From contig WFMF01000050.1 in NCBI GenBank assembly GCA_011033025.1, positions 310,001-374,000 on the forward strand: a stretch of 64,000 nt of DNA. The letters are read 5' to 3'. Source of the stretch: Beroe forskalii. Lineage: Eukaryota > Ctenophora > Nuda > Beroida > Beroidae. The translations under genes and the position numbers were made by a program. Below, in pieces: positions 11,609 through 23,412 of this stretch (its first letter is position 1; every line of letters starts with the position of its first letter). The notes beneath the pieces are model-generated. The model saw only the letters and a program-made list of their open reading frames with translations, did no database searches and had not been told where the DNA came from.

Positions 11609-14600
11609 GTATTTATTTGGGTGCATGTAATCAAGGATGTTTGTTTTCATGGTTTAGTTTGAATAGATATAATATTGGTCAAAAAATATGATGGTATGGT
11701 TCCCTTATCAACATTCTAACTTTAGGTATGGCTCTAGAGGTATGGCTCTTATTCAAGGTTCCAATCGAAAAATGTTGTTGGAATACGCATATGTGTGCAG
11801 ACTGCTCAATTGACAGAGGCCTCGATAAAGATGCGCAGATTTCCTCTGCATGCTTCAACTTTCTATAAAAATTCTGTCAAAAGCACACAATTTTTGCGTG
11901 TCTCTATCGAGCCCTTTTTCAATTGAGCGGTCTGCACACATATGAGTTATACTGTTTTATAAATATTTAGACTTCATTGTACCTCTTTCATGACGCAATT
12001 GAAGTTTAGTATAAAAAAGATCAAAACTCTGAATTTTGAATTAGAGATTTTGGATGAAATAGCACTGGCAGTATCATATTTCACAATTCATCTCCCAGCA
12101 GCCAGATATCCAGAAGCCTGGTAGACGTCTTGTTCAGGGACAAGGTGACAATGACATATTTGCTGACCGTGTCCACTCTGAGAGCAATGATAACCGCAAG
12201 AAGCCTGAGCCAGCCCCATTCCTGACTGAAACTAATGCTGTGAACACCCACGGTAGACGTGGAGGCTTTGTAGAGAAGTCTGACTCCATTGTTGAGGTTC
12301 GGGAGTAATTAGCTAATTAGTTTTTGTTGTTGCAGTATCTAAATTACAGTATTTCATCTAATAAATGGGTTCATCAAAATTCAAATCTTGCGTATTTTGT
12401 TCAATCATTTCAATTATAGTGAGTGATTCTAGCATCAGCCATTCAACTTTAAGTGATTACGTATTCTAAATACAATTGCCTTAATTTCCAGTCTGCTACC
12501 AATGGGAAGAAAGTTCACTATGAAGATGCTTATCCTGAACCAGTAGAAGAACAATTCACAGGTGAATATTTTATACTCCACGTGGATACTGTAATCAATG
12601 CTGATATGTTCTGATCTACACAGCTACCGATTTTACAGCATAATTACATGACTACCTTGTTAACTACAGTGCCATGATATCATGTGTGTAAAATGCATGT
12701 AGGATAACAAAAACAGTTTGATTTTGTTAAATTGGGTAAGCAAAAACCTAGCTATGGAATAAATGGACATTTTACTGTGTAATGTGTAGCCGTAAAGCTT
12801 AGGTTATAATATTAAGTCAAATAATATTAGGTCAAATTACTCCTTAATCATACTGAGTTTATTTAAATTACCTTTTGATTGTGGACTCCAATTGGATCGT
12901 CAAACCTTCAGTATGGGACATAATGAGCGTGTATGCAATATTATATGGCGGATGTCATTGCATTGTGTAGCTTATAACTTGGGATCTATGGAGTCTGATC
13001 TAATGCAACCTAAAACTTCTATCGAAAATTGTCTTTTGATGGACGGTGATTCTGCATTGAAAAGGAGCCTATTAGTTGTGAAACGTATAGCTGTAAGGCC
13101 TTTGCTATCCAAGAATTAAAATTTGGTGAAATAATTCCGAGAAATTGCAGTCTAATAAGCGATTAGAGTCAGTTATTAAAGTCAAGATACTTAGCTCTAC
13201 TACATTTGGGCGCATGAAGTGAGCAGACGTTTGCAAATTAAATCTTTTGTTGTCACAAAATTCACCATAACTCTATGTTGACACGCAGATTTCAGCTGAA
13301 TCTGATTGCATAATTCATATATATTTATGCCTGGCTCAGGTGGCTCGTATGTGGTTTTCCACTGCATGTAAAATATTACCTTGTGACTCAGCGGCTCTCC
13401 CTGCTGGAGAAAAGTTAGTCCATGTATTCGTCTCCATCCAATTATATATTGTGATGGAATCTAGTGGTCAGAGGTTGCCCAATCTAAAGATAAACCGTAG
13501 ATGAGTGCCTTTACTCCCTAATTCTGCACATTTATTAACCCTACTGCATTGGTCTGAAAGTGGGTAATATGTGGGAAGTGTCCGGTAGATTCATTAATAT
13601 AAATTGATAAAACGCCCTCCATTCTAGAATTAGAATTATAACTTTATACCTTGATTGTGTGTAATATGTGACGTCACTAAACACAGTTCACTATTTAATG
13701 TGTGAGGGTAGCCCAGTGTACTCATAAAACGCTCGAGCAATGAGCAAAGAGCAATGACAAAACACATCACACATCCTCAATGATGTGAGCATAATTCTTT
13801 AATCATTATATCTCAGTATCCCGACATTTGGATAATTCAGATAAATCAATGGGGTAGTTAATAAGCCCCTCTTCGTTAATAATATCTACCCGGAATCTCT
13901 TAACATATCCTTATTAATTCCTTCTCTAATTATTGTTAGGTAAATTATACAGTTCCATTCACGTAACTCAGTCAGCGGTACTCCTCCTGAATGTCTTGAA
14001 GGACTCAACTTCCTCTTCCCCCATGATACTGAGTAGAGTTACTCATCTACTGTATGACTTGCAGTTGTATTATGAAATTGTTTGAAATTGAAGTCCCCAA
14101 CTCTGGGCAAAGCCCTGGGGGTTGAATTTCTGTATTCCGTAACCATAGCCAGTGAAATGTATACTGCAAACACAATGTACAATGTACGAAGTGAATTATC
14201 TCTACCCGGCCCTACACAAACTTCAGTTCCCTGAAAGCCTGAATTTTGCAAATTAGCATATTATTAAACATATTTTGGCGGTCACCTGTTTTCTGATTAT
14301 TGATTATTCCCTTCTCAGTATAAGCCTCAGTGCCCGGTAACCCGTGCTATCATTAGCAAACGTAGATTACATGCGCATATTAACAGATTTAAGACCGGAA
14401 TAAAATGTACAATTCACATTTAACTCGTGTAGGATTGGATAGTTCCTACCTCTGAGGGAGCCCATCGGATTTTTAGATTCGTGTGTCAGTGTCTAGTGTC
14501 TACTGTCGGCATAAGTCAAAAATATACCGCACACTCAAAAATATACTGTATTCAAAAATATACCGCACTGAGATATTTAAACGATTCTAAAAGTAGAATC

Positions 14601-17600
14601 GGCAGAAATTGGTGGTTTTGGACTGAGCCATATTGTATGCATAAACTATAGTCTGTTCTACATAAAATATGAAATTTTGAACTAAACCTTTCACTGCTTA
14701 AAGTCTTATTTTCCTCAATTATTTGAGTCCATTGAGAATGGCTCAATTACTCAATTATATTTTGAGCCATTCTCTCATAACGTGTTGAGCATACAGGAGG
14801 GATTGAGACCATTTTCTTTGTCATGTATTTGTACACATGCGTAGCTATGACCAATCGCTGTATTTTCTATTGTTATACGTGTACGTAATGGCATGCATGG
14901 TCGCTTATTAGCTTATTGAATGTACCGATTCATGTTTGTGTCCGCTGTTGTCAAGTAGTATGTTGTTATACACACGGGAGGGATTAGCCAATCACATGAC
15001 GGCGTGCTGATCACGAGATCAAGGATGAGTATCAACTGTTGAGAAGGTGTGTTTGTGTGTCTGATAAATGCACTGCTCTCATGACACAGGAGCTGTTGAG
15101 CTGAGAGCCACATAACTAGCAAAATGCACCGAACTGAGCGCGAAGCGCGAGGCATAATAACACATTGAGACCGAGGCCGAAGGCCGAGGTTTAATGGAAG
15201 GTTTGCAGTTTTGCGAGTTCTAAACCGAATTATGCAACGACAATACATGAAGGTATATATTGAGTAATTATGTATAATTCAAGCAAGAATATGAGAATAT
15301 GTAGTGTTATTGGCGTGTCTAGTATTTGAGCTTTATTGTAAAAAAGTGCAGCTACTGTATCCTTCAGTGTGAAATCTGCGGTCACAACTCCTAGTGTTCA
15401 TTTCTAACACCTCTCCTCCTAGTAAGGGTCACAGCTTGTTTGTTGCCACAATGCCAAAATGGTTTTATTATCAACTGGTTCCACTTTTTTGGCACTGTAG
15501 TTGTACACTTTTTAAAAAGTGTAACTGTTTTAGCGTGCATAATGGGTATAAAGGAGCACTGCGTAAACCTCCTTAGAAGCTAGACATGAGAGGTTTTTGT
15601 AACTAGCAAAAATTGCAACCGCGATATTAGCCGCACCGAGCGCGAAGCGCGAGGGCATAATAACACATTGAGACCGAGGCCGAAGGCCGAGGTTTTAATG
15701 GAAGGTTTGCAGTTTTTGCGAGTTACAAAACCGAATTATGCAACGACAATACATGAAGGTATATATTGAGTAATTGTGTATAATTCAAAGCAAGAATATG
15801 AGAATATGTAGTGTTATTGGCGTGTCTAGTATTTGAGCTATTGTAAAAGTGCAGCTACTGTATCCTTCAGTGTGAAATCTATGGTCTGTCACCCTAGTGT
15901 TCATTTCTAACACCTCTCCTCCTATAGTAAGGTCACGTTTTGAAAAACACCAGAGTACAATGCCAAAATGGTTTTATTATCAACTGTAGTTCCACTTTTT
16001 TGGCACTGTAGTTGCACTTTTTAAAAAGTGTAACTGTTTTAGCGTGCATAATGGGTATAAAGGAGCACTGCGTAAACCTCCTTAGAAGTTGCATAATTGT
16101 TCTTATTGAACACCATTCAAACTGCCTAAAGCTCTAAAAATACCAGTGTGCTAGAGCCTCAGCTCCACTAAGTCACTCTGTAACTAAAAACTTTATCATT
16201 GAAAATTACTCATTGTTACCATGTACAACTCACTGTTACCATGTACAACTCACTGTTACCATGTACAACTTACTGTTACCATGTACAACTTACTGTTACC
16301 ATGTACAACTCACTGTTACCATGTACAACTCACTGTTACCATGTAAAACTCACTGTTGCCATGTACAATTCACTGTTACCATGTACACTCACTGTTACCA
16401 TGTAAAACTTACTGTTACCATGTACAACTTACTGTTACCATGTAAAACTCACTGTTGTCATGTACAACTCACTGTTACCATGTACAACTCACTGTTACCA
16501 TGCACTACTTACTGTTACCATGTACAACTCACTGTTACCATGTACAACTCACTGTTACCATGCACAACTCACTGTTACCATGCACAACTCACTGTTACCA
16601 TGTACAACTCACTGTTACCATGTACAACTCACTGTTACCATGTACAACTCACTGTTACCATGTACAACTCACTGTTACCATGTACAACTCACTGTTACCA
16701 TGCACAACTCACTGTTACCATGTACAACTCACTGTTACCATGCACAACTCACTGTTACCATCTACAACTCACTGTTGCCATGTAAAACTTACTGTTACCA
16801 TGCACAACTCTCTGTTGCCATGTACAACTATTGTTACCATATACAACTTACTGTTACTATGTACAACTCACTTTTACCATGCACAACTCACTGTTACCAT
16901 GCACAACTTACTGTTACCATGTAAAACTCACTGTTACTATGTACAACTTACTGTTACCATGCACAACTCACTGTTACCATGTACAACTCACTGTTACCAT
17001 GTACAACTTACTGTTATCATGTACAACTTACTGTTACCATGTACAACTTACTGTTACCATGCACAACTCACTGTTACCATGTACAAACTCACTGTTACCA
17101 TGTACAACAACTCACTGTTACCATGTACAACTCACTGTTACCATGTACAACTCACTGTTACCATGTACAACTCAACTTGTTACCATGTATGTACACTGTC
17201 ACTGTTACCATGTACAACTCACTGTTACCATGTACAACTCACTGTTACCATGTACAACTCACTGTTACCATGTACAACTCACTGTTACCATGTACAACTC
17301 ACTGTTACCATGTACAACTTACTGTTACCATGTACAACTAACTGTTACCATGTACAACTTACTGTTACCATGTACAACTCACTGTTACCATGTACAAATT
17401 ACTGTTACCATTTACAACTCACTGTTACCATGTACAACTCACTGTTACCATGTACAACTCACTGTTACCATGTACAACTCACTGTTACCATGTACAACTC
17501 ACTGTTACCATGTTCAACTCACTGTTACCATCCACCACATTCACTTTGTAATTTGTATAGCATGAAATGTCGCTCACAGTACAATTTTCGGCCTGTGGAG

Positions 17601-19749
17601 ACACTTCTGCACCTATACATTGAACAACTCGACGGACAGTATAGGAATTATAGAATATGTCGGGGCGCGGTAACAGGTGGAAAAGATGAAATGCGACCCA
17701 ATTGAATTGAATCCTAATTCAATAAGAAAATGTTTCGACCTATCACAGATCATATAACCATGTTAGCCATAAACCAGTTTCACTCCTTAGTCTTTCACAG
17801 CTGCATAACGGTCTGTAAGTAATTAAGTAGCCAGAATGCTAGCCACTGACCCACAATATTTTCACAAGAGTCATGCAGCTTTAATTTTAAAGTTTTAAAT
17901 CTGGATTCTGGTAACCATATACTAGGTATACCAGTTCAAGACCCTGGTATTGGGCCCTATAAGTCACAGGACACTTGGTACATTTAATGCCGGCCACACA
18001 ATACTGTCGGATAACGTCTAGCACCAAGACTGAAATACTCTTCCTTCACTCCATTTCACACCCACTACAGTCCCTCTAACACCCGTCTGTTTTTCAGATA
18101 ACGATGAAGGAAACACTACAGTCCCTCTAACACCCGTCTGTTTTTCAGATAACGATGAAGGAAACACTACAGTCTCTCTAACACCCGTCTTTTTTTCAGA
18201 TAACGATGAAGGAAACACTACACACTCACTACAGTCCCTCTAACACCCGTCTGTTTTTCAGATAACGATGACGGAAACACTACAGTCTCTCTAACACCCG
18301 TCTTTTTTTCAGATAACGATGAAGGAAACACTACACACTCACTACAGTCCCTCTAACACCTGTCTGTTTTCAGATAACGATGACGGAAACACTACAGTCC
18401 CTCTAACACCCGTCTGTTTTTCAGATAACGATGACAGAAACACTACAGTCCCTCTAACACCCGTCTGTTTTTTCAGATAACGATGACAGAAACACTACAG
18501 TCCCTCTAACACCCGTCTGTTTTTTCAGATAACGATGACAGAAACACTACAGTCCCTCTAACACCTGTCTGTTTTTTCAGATAACGATGAAGGAAACACT
18601 ACAGTCCCTCTAACACCTGTCTGTTTTTTCAGATAACGATGAAGGAAACACTACAGTCCCTCTAACACCTGTCTGTTTTTTCAGATAACGATGAAGGAAA
18701 CACTACAGTCCCTCTAACACCTGTCTGTTTTTTCAGATAACGATGACGGAAACACTACACTCTCTCTAACACCCGTCTGTTTTTCAGATAACGATGACGG
18801 AAACACTACAGTCCCTCTAACACCCGTCTGTTTTTCAGATAACGATGACGGAAACACTACAGTCCCTCTAACACCCGTCTGTTTTTTCAGATAACGATGA
18901 CGGAAACACTACAGTCCTCTAACACCCGTCTGTTTTTTCAGATAACGATGACAGAAACACTACAGTCCCTCTAACACCCGTCTGTTTTTTCAGATAACGA
19001 TGACAGAAACACTACAGTCTCTCTAACACCCGTCTGTTTTTTCAGATAACGATGACGGAAACACTACACTCTCTCTCTAACACCCGTCTGTTTTTCAGAT
19101 AACGATGAAGGAAACACTACACTCTCTCTCTAACACCCGTCTGTTTTCAGATAACGATGACGGAAACACTACACACTCTCTCTCTAACACCCGTCTGTTT
19201 TTTCAGATAACGATGACGGAAACACTACAGTCCCTCTAACACCCGTCTGTTTTTCAGATAACGATGACGGAAACACTACAGTCCCTCTAACACCCGTCTG
19301 TTTTTTCAGATAACGATGACGGAAACACTACACTCTCTCTCTAACACCCGTCTGTTTTTCAGATAACGATGACGGAAACACTACACTCTCTCTCTCTAAC
19401 ACCCATCTGTTTTTTCAGATAACGATGACGGAAACACTACAGTCCCTCTAACACCCGTCTGTTTTTTCAGATAACGATGACGGAAACACTACACTCTCTC
19501 TCTAACACCCGTCTGCTTTTCAGATAACGATGACGGAAACACTACACTCTCTCTCTAACACCCGTCTGTTTTTCAGATAACGATGACCCGAGGTACAGGT
19601 TCGACGAGGACAAGTTCAACGAGAACTCGACGACCGCCAAGAACCACAAAGCGAGGAACATGACCAGTCACATATTCGATGCTGCTGGCACCCCTGAGGT
19701 GGACGACAAGCCGGCCTACAACCGAGACAACATGTCTAACATCTTCTAG
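11537..19749 (+). CDS. HN1/Jupiter-like small protein, four coding exons
   Basis: A spliced gene of 170 codons plus stop: exons 11537-11608, 12099-12296, 12492-12561 and 19577-19749, total 513 nt with consistent phases (0, 0, 1). The product is hydrophilic and probably disordered, and repeats a short hydrophobic motif: TSDIFGAQ, DNDIFADR, TSHIFDAAGTPE and a terminal NMSNIF. The same spacing of SDIFG/ASNIF motifs characterises the Jupiter/HN1 (JPT) microtubule-associated family, so a cytoskeleton-associated role is suggested by resemblance, not proven. The ATG has a purine at -3 and lies just after a good acceptor. The last intron (7 kb) carries a 20-bp satellite and a tandem array of 3' splice sites. 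Exon reading is strong; family assignment is tentative. Confidence 0.6.
11788..11944. mobile_element. MITE-like element in intron 1
   Basis: Terminal inverted repeats of about 26 bp (CATATGTGTGCAGACTGCTC at the left, GAGCGGTCTGCACACATATG at the right) enclose ~100 bp without coding capacity. No clear target duplication was found. Confidence 0.6.
12099..12296 (+). CDS. HN1/Jupiter-like gene, coding exon 2
   Basis: 66 codons, phase 0 to phase 0, with the motif DNDIFADR and a basic HGRRGGF patch. The acceptor is a tandem NAGNAG (CCCAGCAG), so one glutamine may be included or skipped. The donor GAG/GTTCGG is weak. Reading on past it meets a stop four codons later, so retention would give a truncated protein. 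Confidence 0.7.
12492..12561 (+). CDS. HN1/Jupiter-like gene, coding exon 3
   Basis: 70 nt, from acceptor TTTCCAG to donor ACAG/GTGAAT, encoding SATNGKKVHYEDAYPEPVEE and QFT and leaving one base for the split codon completed by exon 4. Confidence 0.7.
12562..16198. other. First half of intron 3
   Basis: No coding exon was recognised between exon 3 and the 20-bp satellite. The main structure is a ~480-bp direct duplication (15114-16088), given separately. Short frames here have no recognisable motif. Confidence 0.45.
15114..16088. repeat. Direct tandem duplication of a ~480-bp unit
   Basis: Two copies, 15114-15578 and 15601-16088, begin near ACTAGCAAAA, carry the self-complementary patches GAGCGCGAAGCGCGAGG and CCGAGGCCGAAGGCCGAGG, and end with GCGTAAACCTCCTTAGAAG. 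They differ by small indels and homopolymer length. No open frame is shared, so this is probably a non-autonomous repeat duplicated in tandem. Confidence 0.75.
16199..17535. repeat. 20-bp satellite in intron 3
   Basis: About 66 copies of the 20-mer CTCACTGTTACCATGTACAA, with variants ACTTACTG, TGCACAAC and TGTAAAAC and a few short indels (for example 17090-17200). Long open frames here are by-products of stop-free 20-mers read in three phases (period 60 bp); they are not genes. Confidence 0.95.
17536..18050. other. Intron 3 spacer between two tandem arrays
   Basis: Single-copy-looking sequence between the 20-bp satellite and the splice-site array. No motif or repeat is recognised. Confidence 0.4.
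18052..19576 (+). repeat. Tandem array of ~28 copies of the exon-4 3' splice site
   Basis: The 51-60-bp unit contains a branch-point-like CTCTAAC, a pyrimidine tract (CCCGTCTGTTTTTCAG), the AG and then ATAACGATGA, the first bases of the real exon 4. About 28 copies precede the genuine junction at 19576/19577. Unit lengths differ mainly in the number of T residues (four to seven) and in CT expansions (ACACTCTCTCTCTAAC in place of ACAGTCCCTCTAAC). A 51-bp unit is open in the exon frame (DNDDGNTTVPLTPVCFS). The final unit carries an in-frame TAA, and 52-bp units shift frame. Confidence 0.9.
19577..19749 (+). CDS. HN1/Jupiter-like gene, coding exon 4 (C-terminus)
   Basis: Begins at the last of the tandem acceptors and completes the split codon (G + AT = Asp). 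It encodes DNDDPRYRFDEDKF, then the motif MTSHIFDAAGTPE, and ends NMSNIF-stop (TAG 19747-19749). The sequence after the first 12 bases departs from the repeat unit, which marks this as the parental exon. Confidence 0.75.
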
Positions 19750-19904
19750 AGTGGCTGTGTGGAGGGGGGTGTGTGCCTTGCTGACGACTCAGGGCTGAGT
19801 CTCTGAGCGGAGAACTTACTCCGTCAAAAGGCATGGATCTAATGAGCCTGGACTGGCTGGATCCTTTACCTTTTATAAACCGTTAGCAATGTGTACACCC
19901 CGGG

Positions 19905-20073
19905 GCTCAGATGCTGAGCACTGTTCAGATGCTGAGCCCTGCTCAGATGCTGAGCACTGCTCAGATGCTGAGCACTGTTCAGATGCTGAGCACTGCTCAG
20001 ATGCTGAGCACTGCTCAGATGCTGAGCACTGCTCAGATGCTGAGCACTGCTCAGATGCTGAGCCCTGCTCAGA
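19905..20073. repeat. 18-bp minisatellite just 3' of the gene
   Basis: Nine or ten copies of CAGATGCTGAGCACTGCT with minor variants, starting about 155 bp after the stop codon and so perhaps in the 3' UTR. The unit is a multiple of three, giving apparent open frames on both strands, which are not taken as genes. Confidence 0.85.
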
Positions 20074-20273
20074 TGGTGGATAGACAGTGAATGTGTGACA
20101 TTGTGTGCCAACGAATTCCTCATGCACTCACCTGAGTGCTTCGTGTTGTAATATACCAACAACTTAAAGGACAAATTAACTATTTGTTTTGAGTTATTAA
20201 TTACTTAATTGTTACACCAACATCAATAATACAATACTGTTTGTATCGCACAGTAATTTTCTCAAAATTAGTA

Positions 20274-21027
20274 CCGGGTGGGCCAAAAAGAACGTTACAA
20301 AAGTAACGCGCTGTAACTTTGGTTGTGTTTGGAGTTCATTAATGAAACTTTGGGATGTCATAGGTATGTTTGATACAATTTTGCACCAAAAATTTGAAAT
20401 GTCTACCTCAAAAAATGCCTGAGTTATCAACGAAAAACCGGTTTATTTGCCATATCTCAGCTTCTGAGACTCGAAAATGTTAGCTACTCCAGGATCATTT
20501 GCCCACATATTGCCCGTAATATCCTGGAAAGTTTCATCAAGATTGCTTAAAAACCTCGGAGATATGCGCCTTTTTGTACCGCAGAAAGTGTACATAAAGC
20601 ACAATTAAAGGTATGCAAGCTTGCATAGTTTTACATGTCCAAATATGGAGATAAGCACGGTGTTTGTTTACATTTCGTCTGCAGAGTGTATAAAAGCTTG
20701 CGTATACACGCTTTTTTGCGATACAAAAAGGCGCATATCTCCGAGGTTTTTTAAGCAATCTTGATGAAACTTTCAGGATATTACGGGCAATATGTGGGCA
20801 AAATGATCCTGGAGTAGCTAACATTTTCGAGTCTCAGAAGCTGAGATATGGCAAATAAACCGGTTTTTCGTTGATAACTCAGGCAATTTTTGAGGTAGAC
20901 ATTTCAAATTTTTGGTGCAAAATTGTATCATACATACCTATGACATCCCAAAAGTTTCATTAAGAAACCCAAACACAACCAAAGTTACAGCGCGTTACTT
21001 TTGTAACGTTCTTTTTGGCCCACCCGG
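20274..21027. mobile_element. Foldback element with ~305-bp terminal inverted repeats
   Basis: The left arm (20274-20578) and right arm (20722-21027) are near-perfect inverted copies starting CCGGGTGGGCCAAAAAGAAC. The element is flanked on both sides by TA, compatible with a TA target duplication as made by Tc1/mariner-type transposases. The ~140-bp centre has no coding capacity. It is probably a non-autonomous long-TIR element. Confidence 0.8.
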
Positions 21028-22004
21028 TATATTAATATTCAGAAATATGGTTAATATCATCAAAAATGTTATATTCATTTATATATCTAGAACTTATAGC
21101 AAACACCAAAGTATAATTTTTTGAAGCAGCTGCACCATTATAATAATCTGATATTCGACGATTAAAGTATACAAGTCTTGGGCTGGATACCCATTTTTCA
21201 TTGTCATTCGATTTTAATGATGCATGCTGATCATTATTTTATTTATTGAAACAGAGTTTGTATATTAATATTTTTTTGTTTTTTTCTTCGAAAGTCACGA
21301 AATAAATATTCGAAATAGCCGAAAATTTTCAATTCAGTATTAATCACCTATTTGTTTTTATTACGCATAATTAACATTAACTTGTTTTTATGATGAATAA
21401 CAATTTGTTGTATGAACACAATAATATATGGTTATTATTTGAATCATAATTAAGTATAATATATTACAGTATTATGAATAAACCCGTTTAAAAAGTGTTT
21501 CAATTTATCACTTAGTCTCTTGTTTCACTGAATGAATATTGAATATGGCAGTATTACTGGATCCAAAATTAGCATGACCTTCAAAAGCTTACTACCTAGT
21601 CAATATTAATATTTTAATCAAATTTAATCGAGCAACTTATTTGAACATTGAATTTTATCTTGCGAGCTGAGAGCACCTGAGCACACCGATTACATTAATG
21701 CAGGTAAATACGTTAGCTTACATAACAATTAAGTACCAATTCCTCGAAAGGACTTAATTACAGTAGTTAATTTCATGTATCGTAATTATGTAGTTATCTT
21801 AATGTATCTGGTAAGTTATGTACATGAGTTAATGACATATGTATTTAATTTTATGACGGTACATTTGAAACATGAAACAAAATTTAACTTCGGAGAGTAA
21901 TACAGATCTATGGGTGCAAGAAAAGAAAAATGAGGTAATTGAACACTGAAAAAATGATTTAAGTCTGTTACAAAAAACATCCCTCTGTTAGAACAGATTA
22001 GAAG
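21028..22004. other. Unassigned AT-rich stretch
   Basis: Strongly AT-rich with no gene, repeat or exon recognised. Confidence 0.45.
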
Positions 22005-22645
22005 TTAGACCCCGCTGCTGTTCAGTGACAGAACCTGCTGCTGTTCTGTGACAGAACCGCCGAGGTTCTTTAACAGAACCGCTGCAGTTCTGTGACAGAA
22101 CCGCCGCAGTTCTGTAACATAACCTGCTGCTGTTCAGTGACAGAACCGCCGCAGTTCTGTGACATAACCTGCTGCTGTTCAGTGACAGAACCGCCGCAGT
22201 TCAGTGACAGAACCGCTGCAGTTCTGTGACAGAAACTGCTGCAGTTCAGTGACAGAACCGCTGCAGTTCTGTGACAGAAACTGCTGCAGTTCAGTGACAG
22301 AACCGCCGCAGTTCTGTGACAGAACCGCCGCAGTTCTGTGACAGAACCGCCGCAGTTCTATGACAGAACCGCCGCAGTTCTTTGACAGAACCGCCGCAGT
22401 TCTGTGACAGAACCGCCGCAGTTCTGTGACATAACCGCCGCAGTTCTTTGACAGAACCGCCGCAGTTCTGTGACAGAACCGCCGCAGTTCTGTGACATAA
22501 CCGCCGCAGTTCTTTGACAGAACCGCCGCAGTTCTGTGACAGAACCGCCGCAGTTCTGTGACAGAACCTGCTGCAATTCTGTGACAGAACCTGCTGCAGT
22601 TTTTTGACAGAACAGCAGAACTGCCGCAGTTATGTGACAAATCCT
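22005..22645. repeat. 22-bp minisatellite with an internal palindrome
   Basis: About 28 copies of CAGTTCTGTGACAGAACCGC plus CG, where GTTCTGTGACAGAAC is a near-perfect dyad. Variants are CCTGCTGCTG at the edges and TTTGACAG in the middle. A higher-order triple-unit pattern (GACAGAACC, GACAGAACC, GACATAACC) shows around 22380-22560. Open frames here are repeat artefacts. Confidence 0.9.
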
Positions 22646-22869
22646 GACGCAGAACTATTTTTTCCTGTTCCCAATCGCGTTTTTGTTTTACAAAAAGGCA
22701 TTGAGAAAAGGTTAGCAGAGATCGTGTTTTGTGGGGGTTGTGTGTATACTACCTTTACGCGTACTGTTAAATCTGAAATAGGTGGTGCGACGGAATTTGG
22801 TATGTAATGTGTATGTGTGTATGCATGCTCCATTTTCATACATTCAACTGCTCCTTTATAATATCACTC

Positions 22870-22960
22870 GCGCCAATATAGCTTGGTGTAGTGGCATCCG
22901 GTACGGTGTGCACTGCAGCTAGCTTACTGAGTTACTGGTATTCCGGTTCGATCCTCTGTC
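22870..22960 (+). repeat. Possible tRNA-derived SINE head
   Basis: An RNA polymerase III box A-like TGGTGTAGTGG (22884-22894) is followed about 50 bp later by a box B match, GGTTCGATCC (22945-22954). A full cloverleaf is not evident, so this is read as a SINE head, not a tRNA gene. Confidence 0.4.
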
Positions 22961-23376
22961 AATCCTAATGTAGAAATTTGGAAATTGATTCTTTTTCAAA
23001 ATCTTCATATTTTACCAAATTTGTCAAGGACAAGAGGTGCACGAATGTCTAACGATTTCCTAGGAAACTCCATCAAATTTGATTGGGTTTCGATCAAATT
23101 AACATTTTTTCTATTAAATAAGAGACAATTGACAATGAGCAATTTGAGTTCGATCAATGATGATTGACCTTAGCAATTGTACTGAGGAAAGTGAGAGATG
23201 AAATTTACTCCCGGTACCTGATTAATTTACGATATCCGTTCCTTCGATCTTGGTTAGTAATCCTTCTCTTTATCTTCAAGTTGGTAAGGTTGATCTTAAA
23301 ATCACATATTTCGACGCCCAGGAAGTACATTGCATTTGGTTGAATATCAATAGTCACCATGAGAAATCCTTGATCA

Positions 23377-23378
<2 letters not shown>

Positions 23379-23410
<32 letters not shown>
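23379..23410. repeat. Poly(T) tract
   Basis: An uninterrupted run of 32 T. It could be the poly(A) tail of a minus-strand retroposon, though no body was recognised next to it. Confidence 0.85.

Positions 23411-23412
<2 letters not shown>

Noticed and set aside
16199..17705. Overlapping long open frames rich in His/Cys/Thr/Leu
   Set aside because: Artefact of the 20-bp satellite: three units equal 60 bp, so each frame repeats the same 20 residues.
22005..22645. Possible CRISPR-like array
   Set aside because: Units are contiguous without variable spacers and the sequence is eukaryotic. It is a minisatellite.
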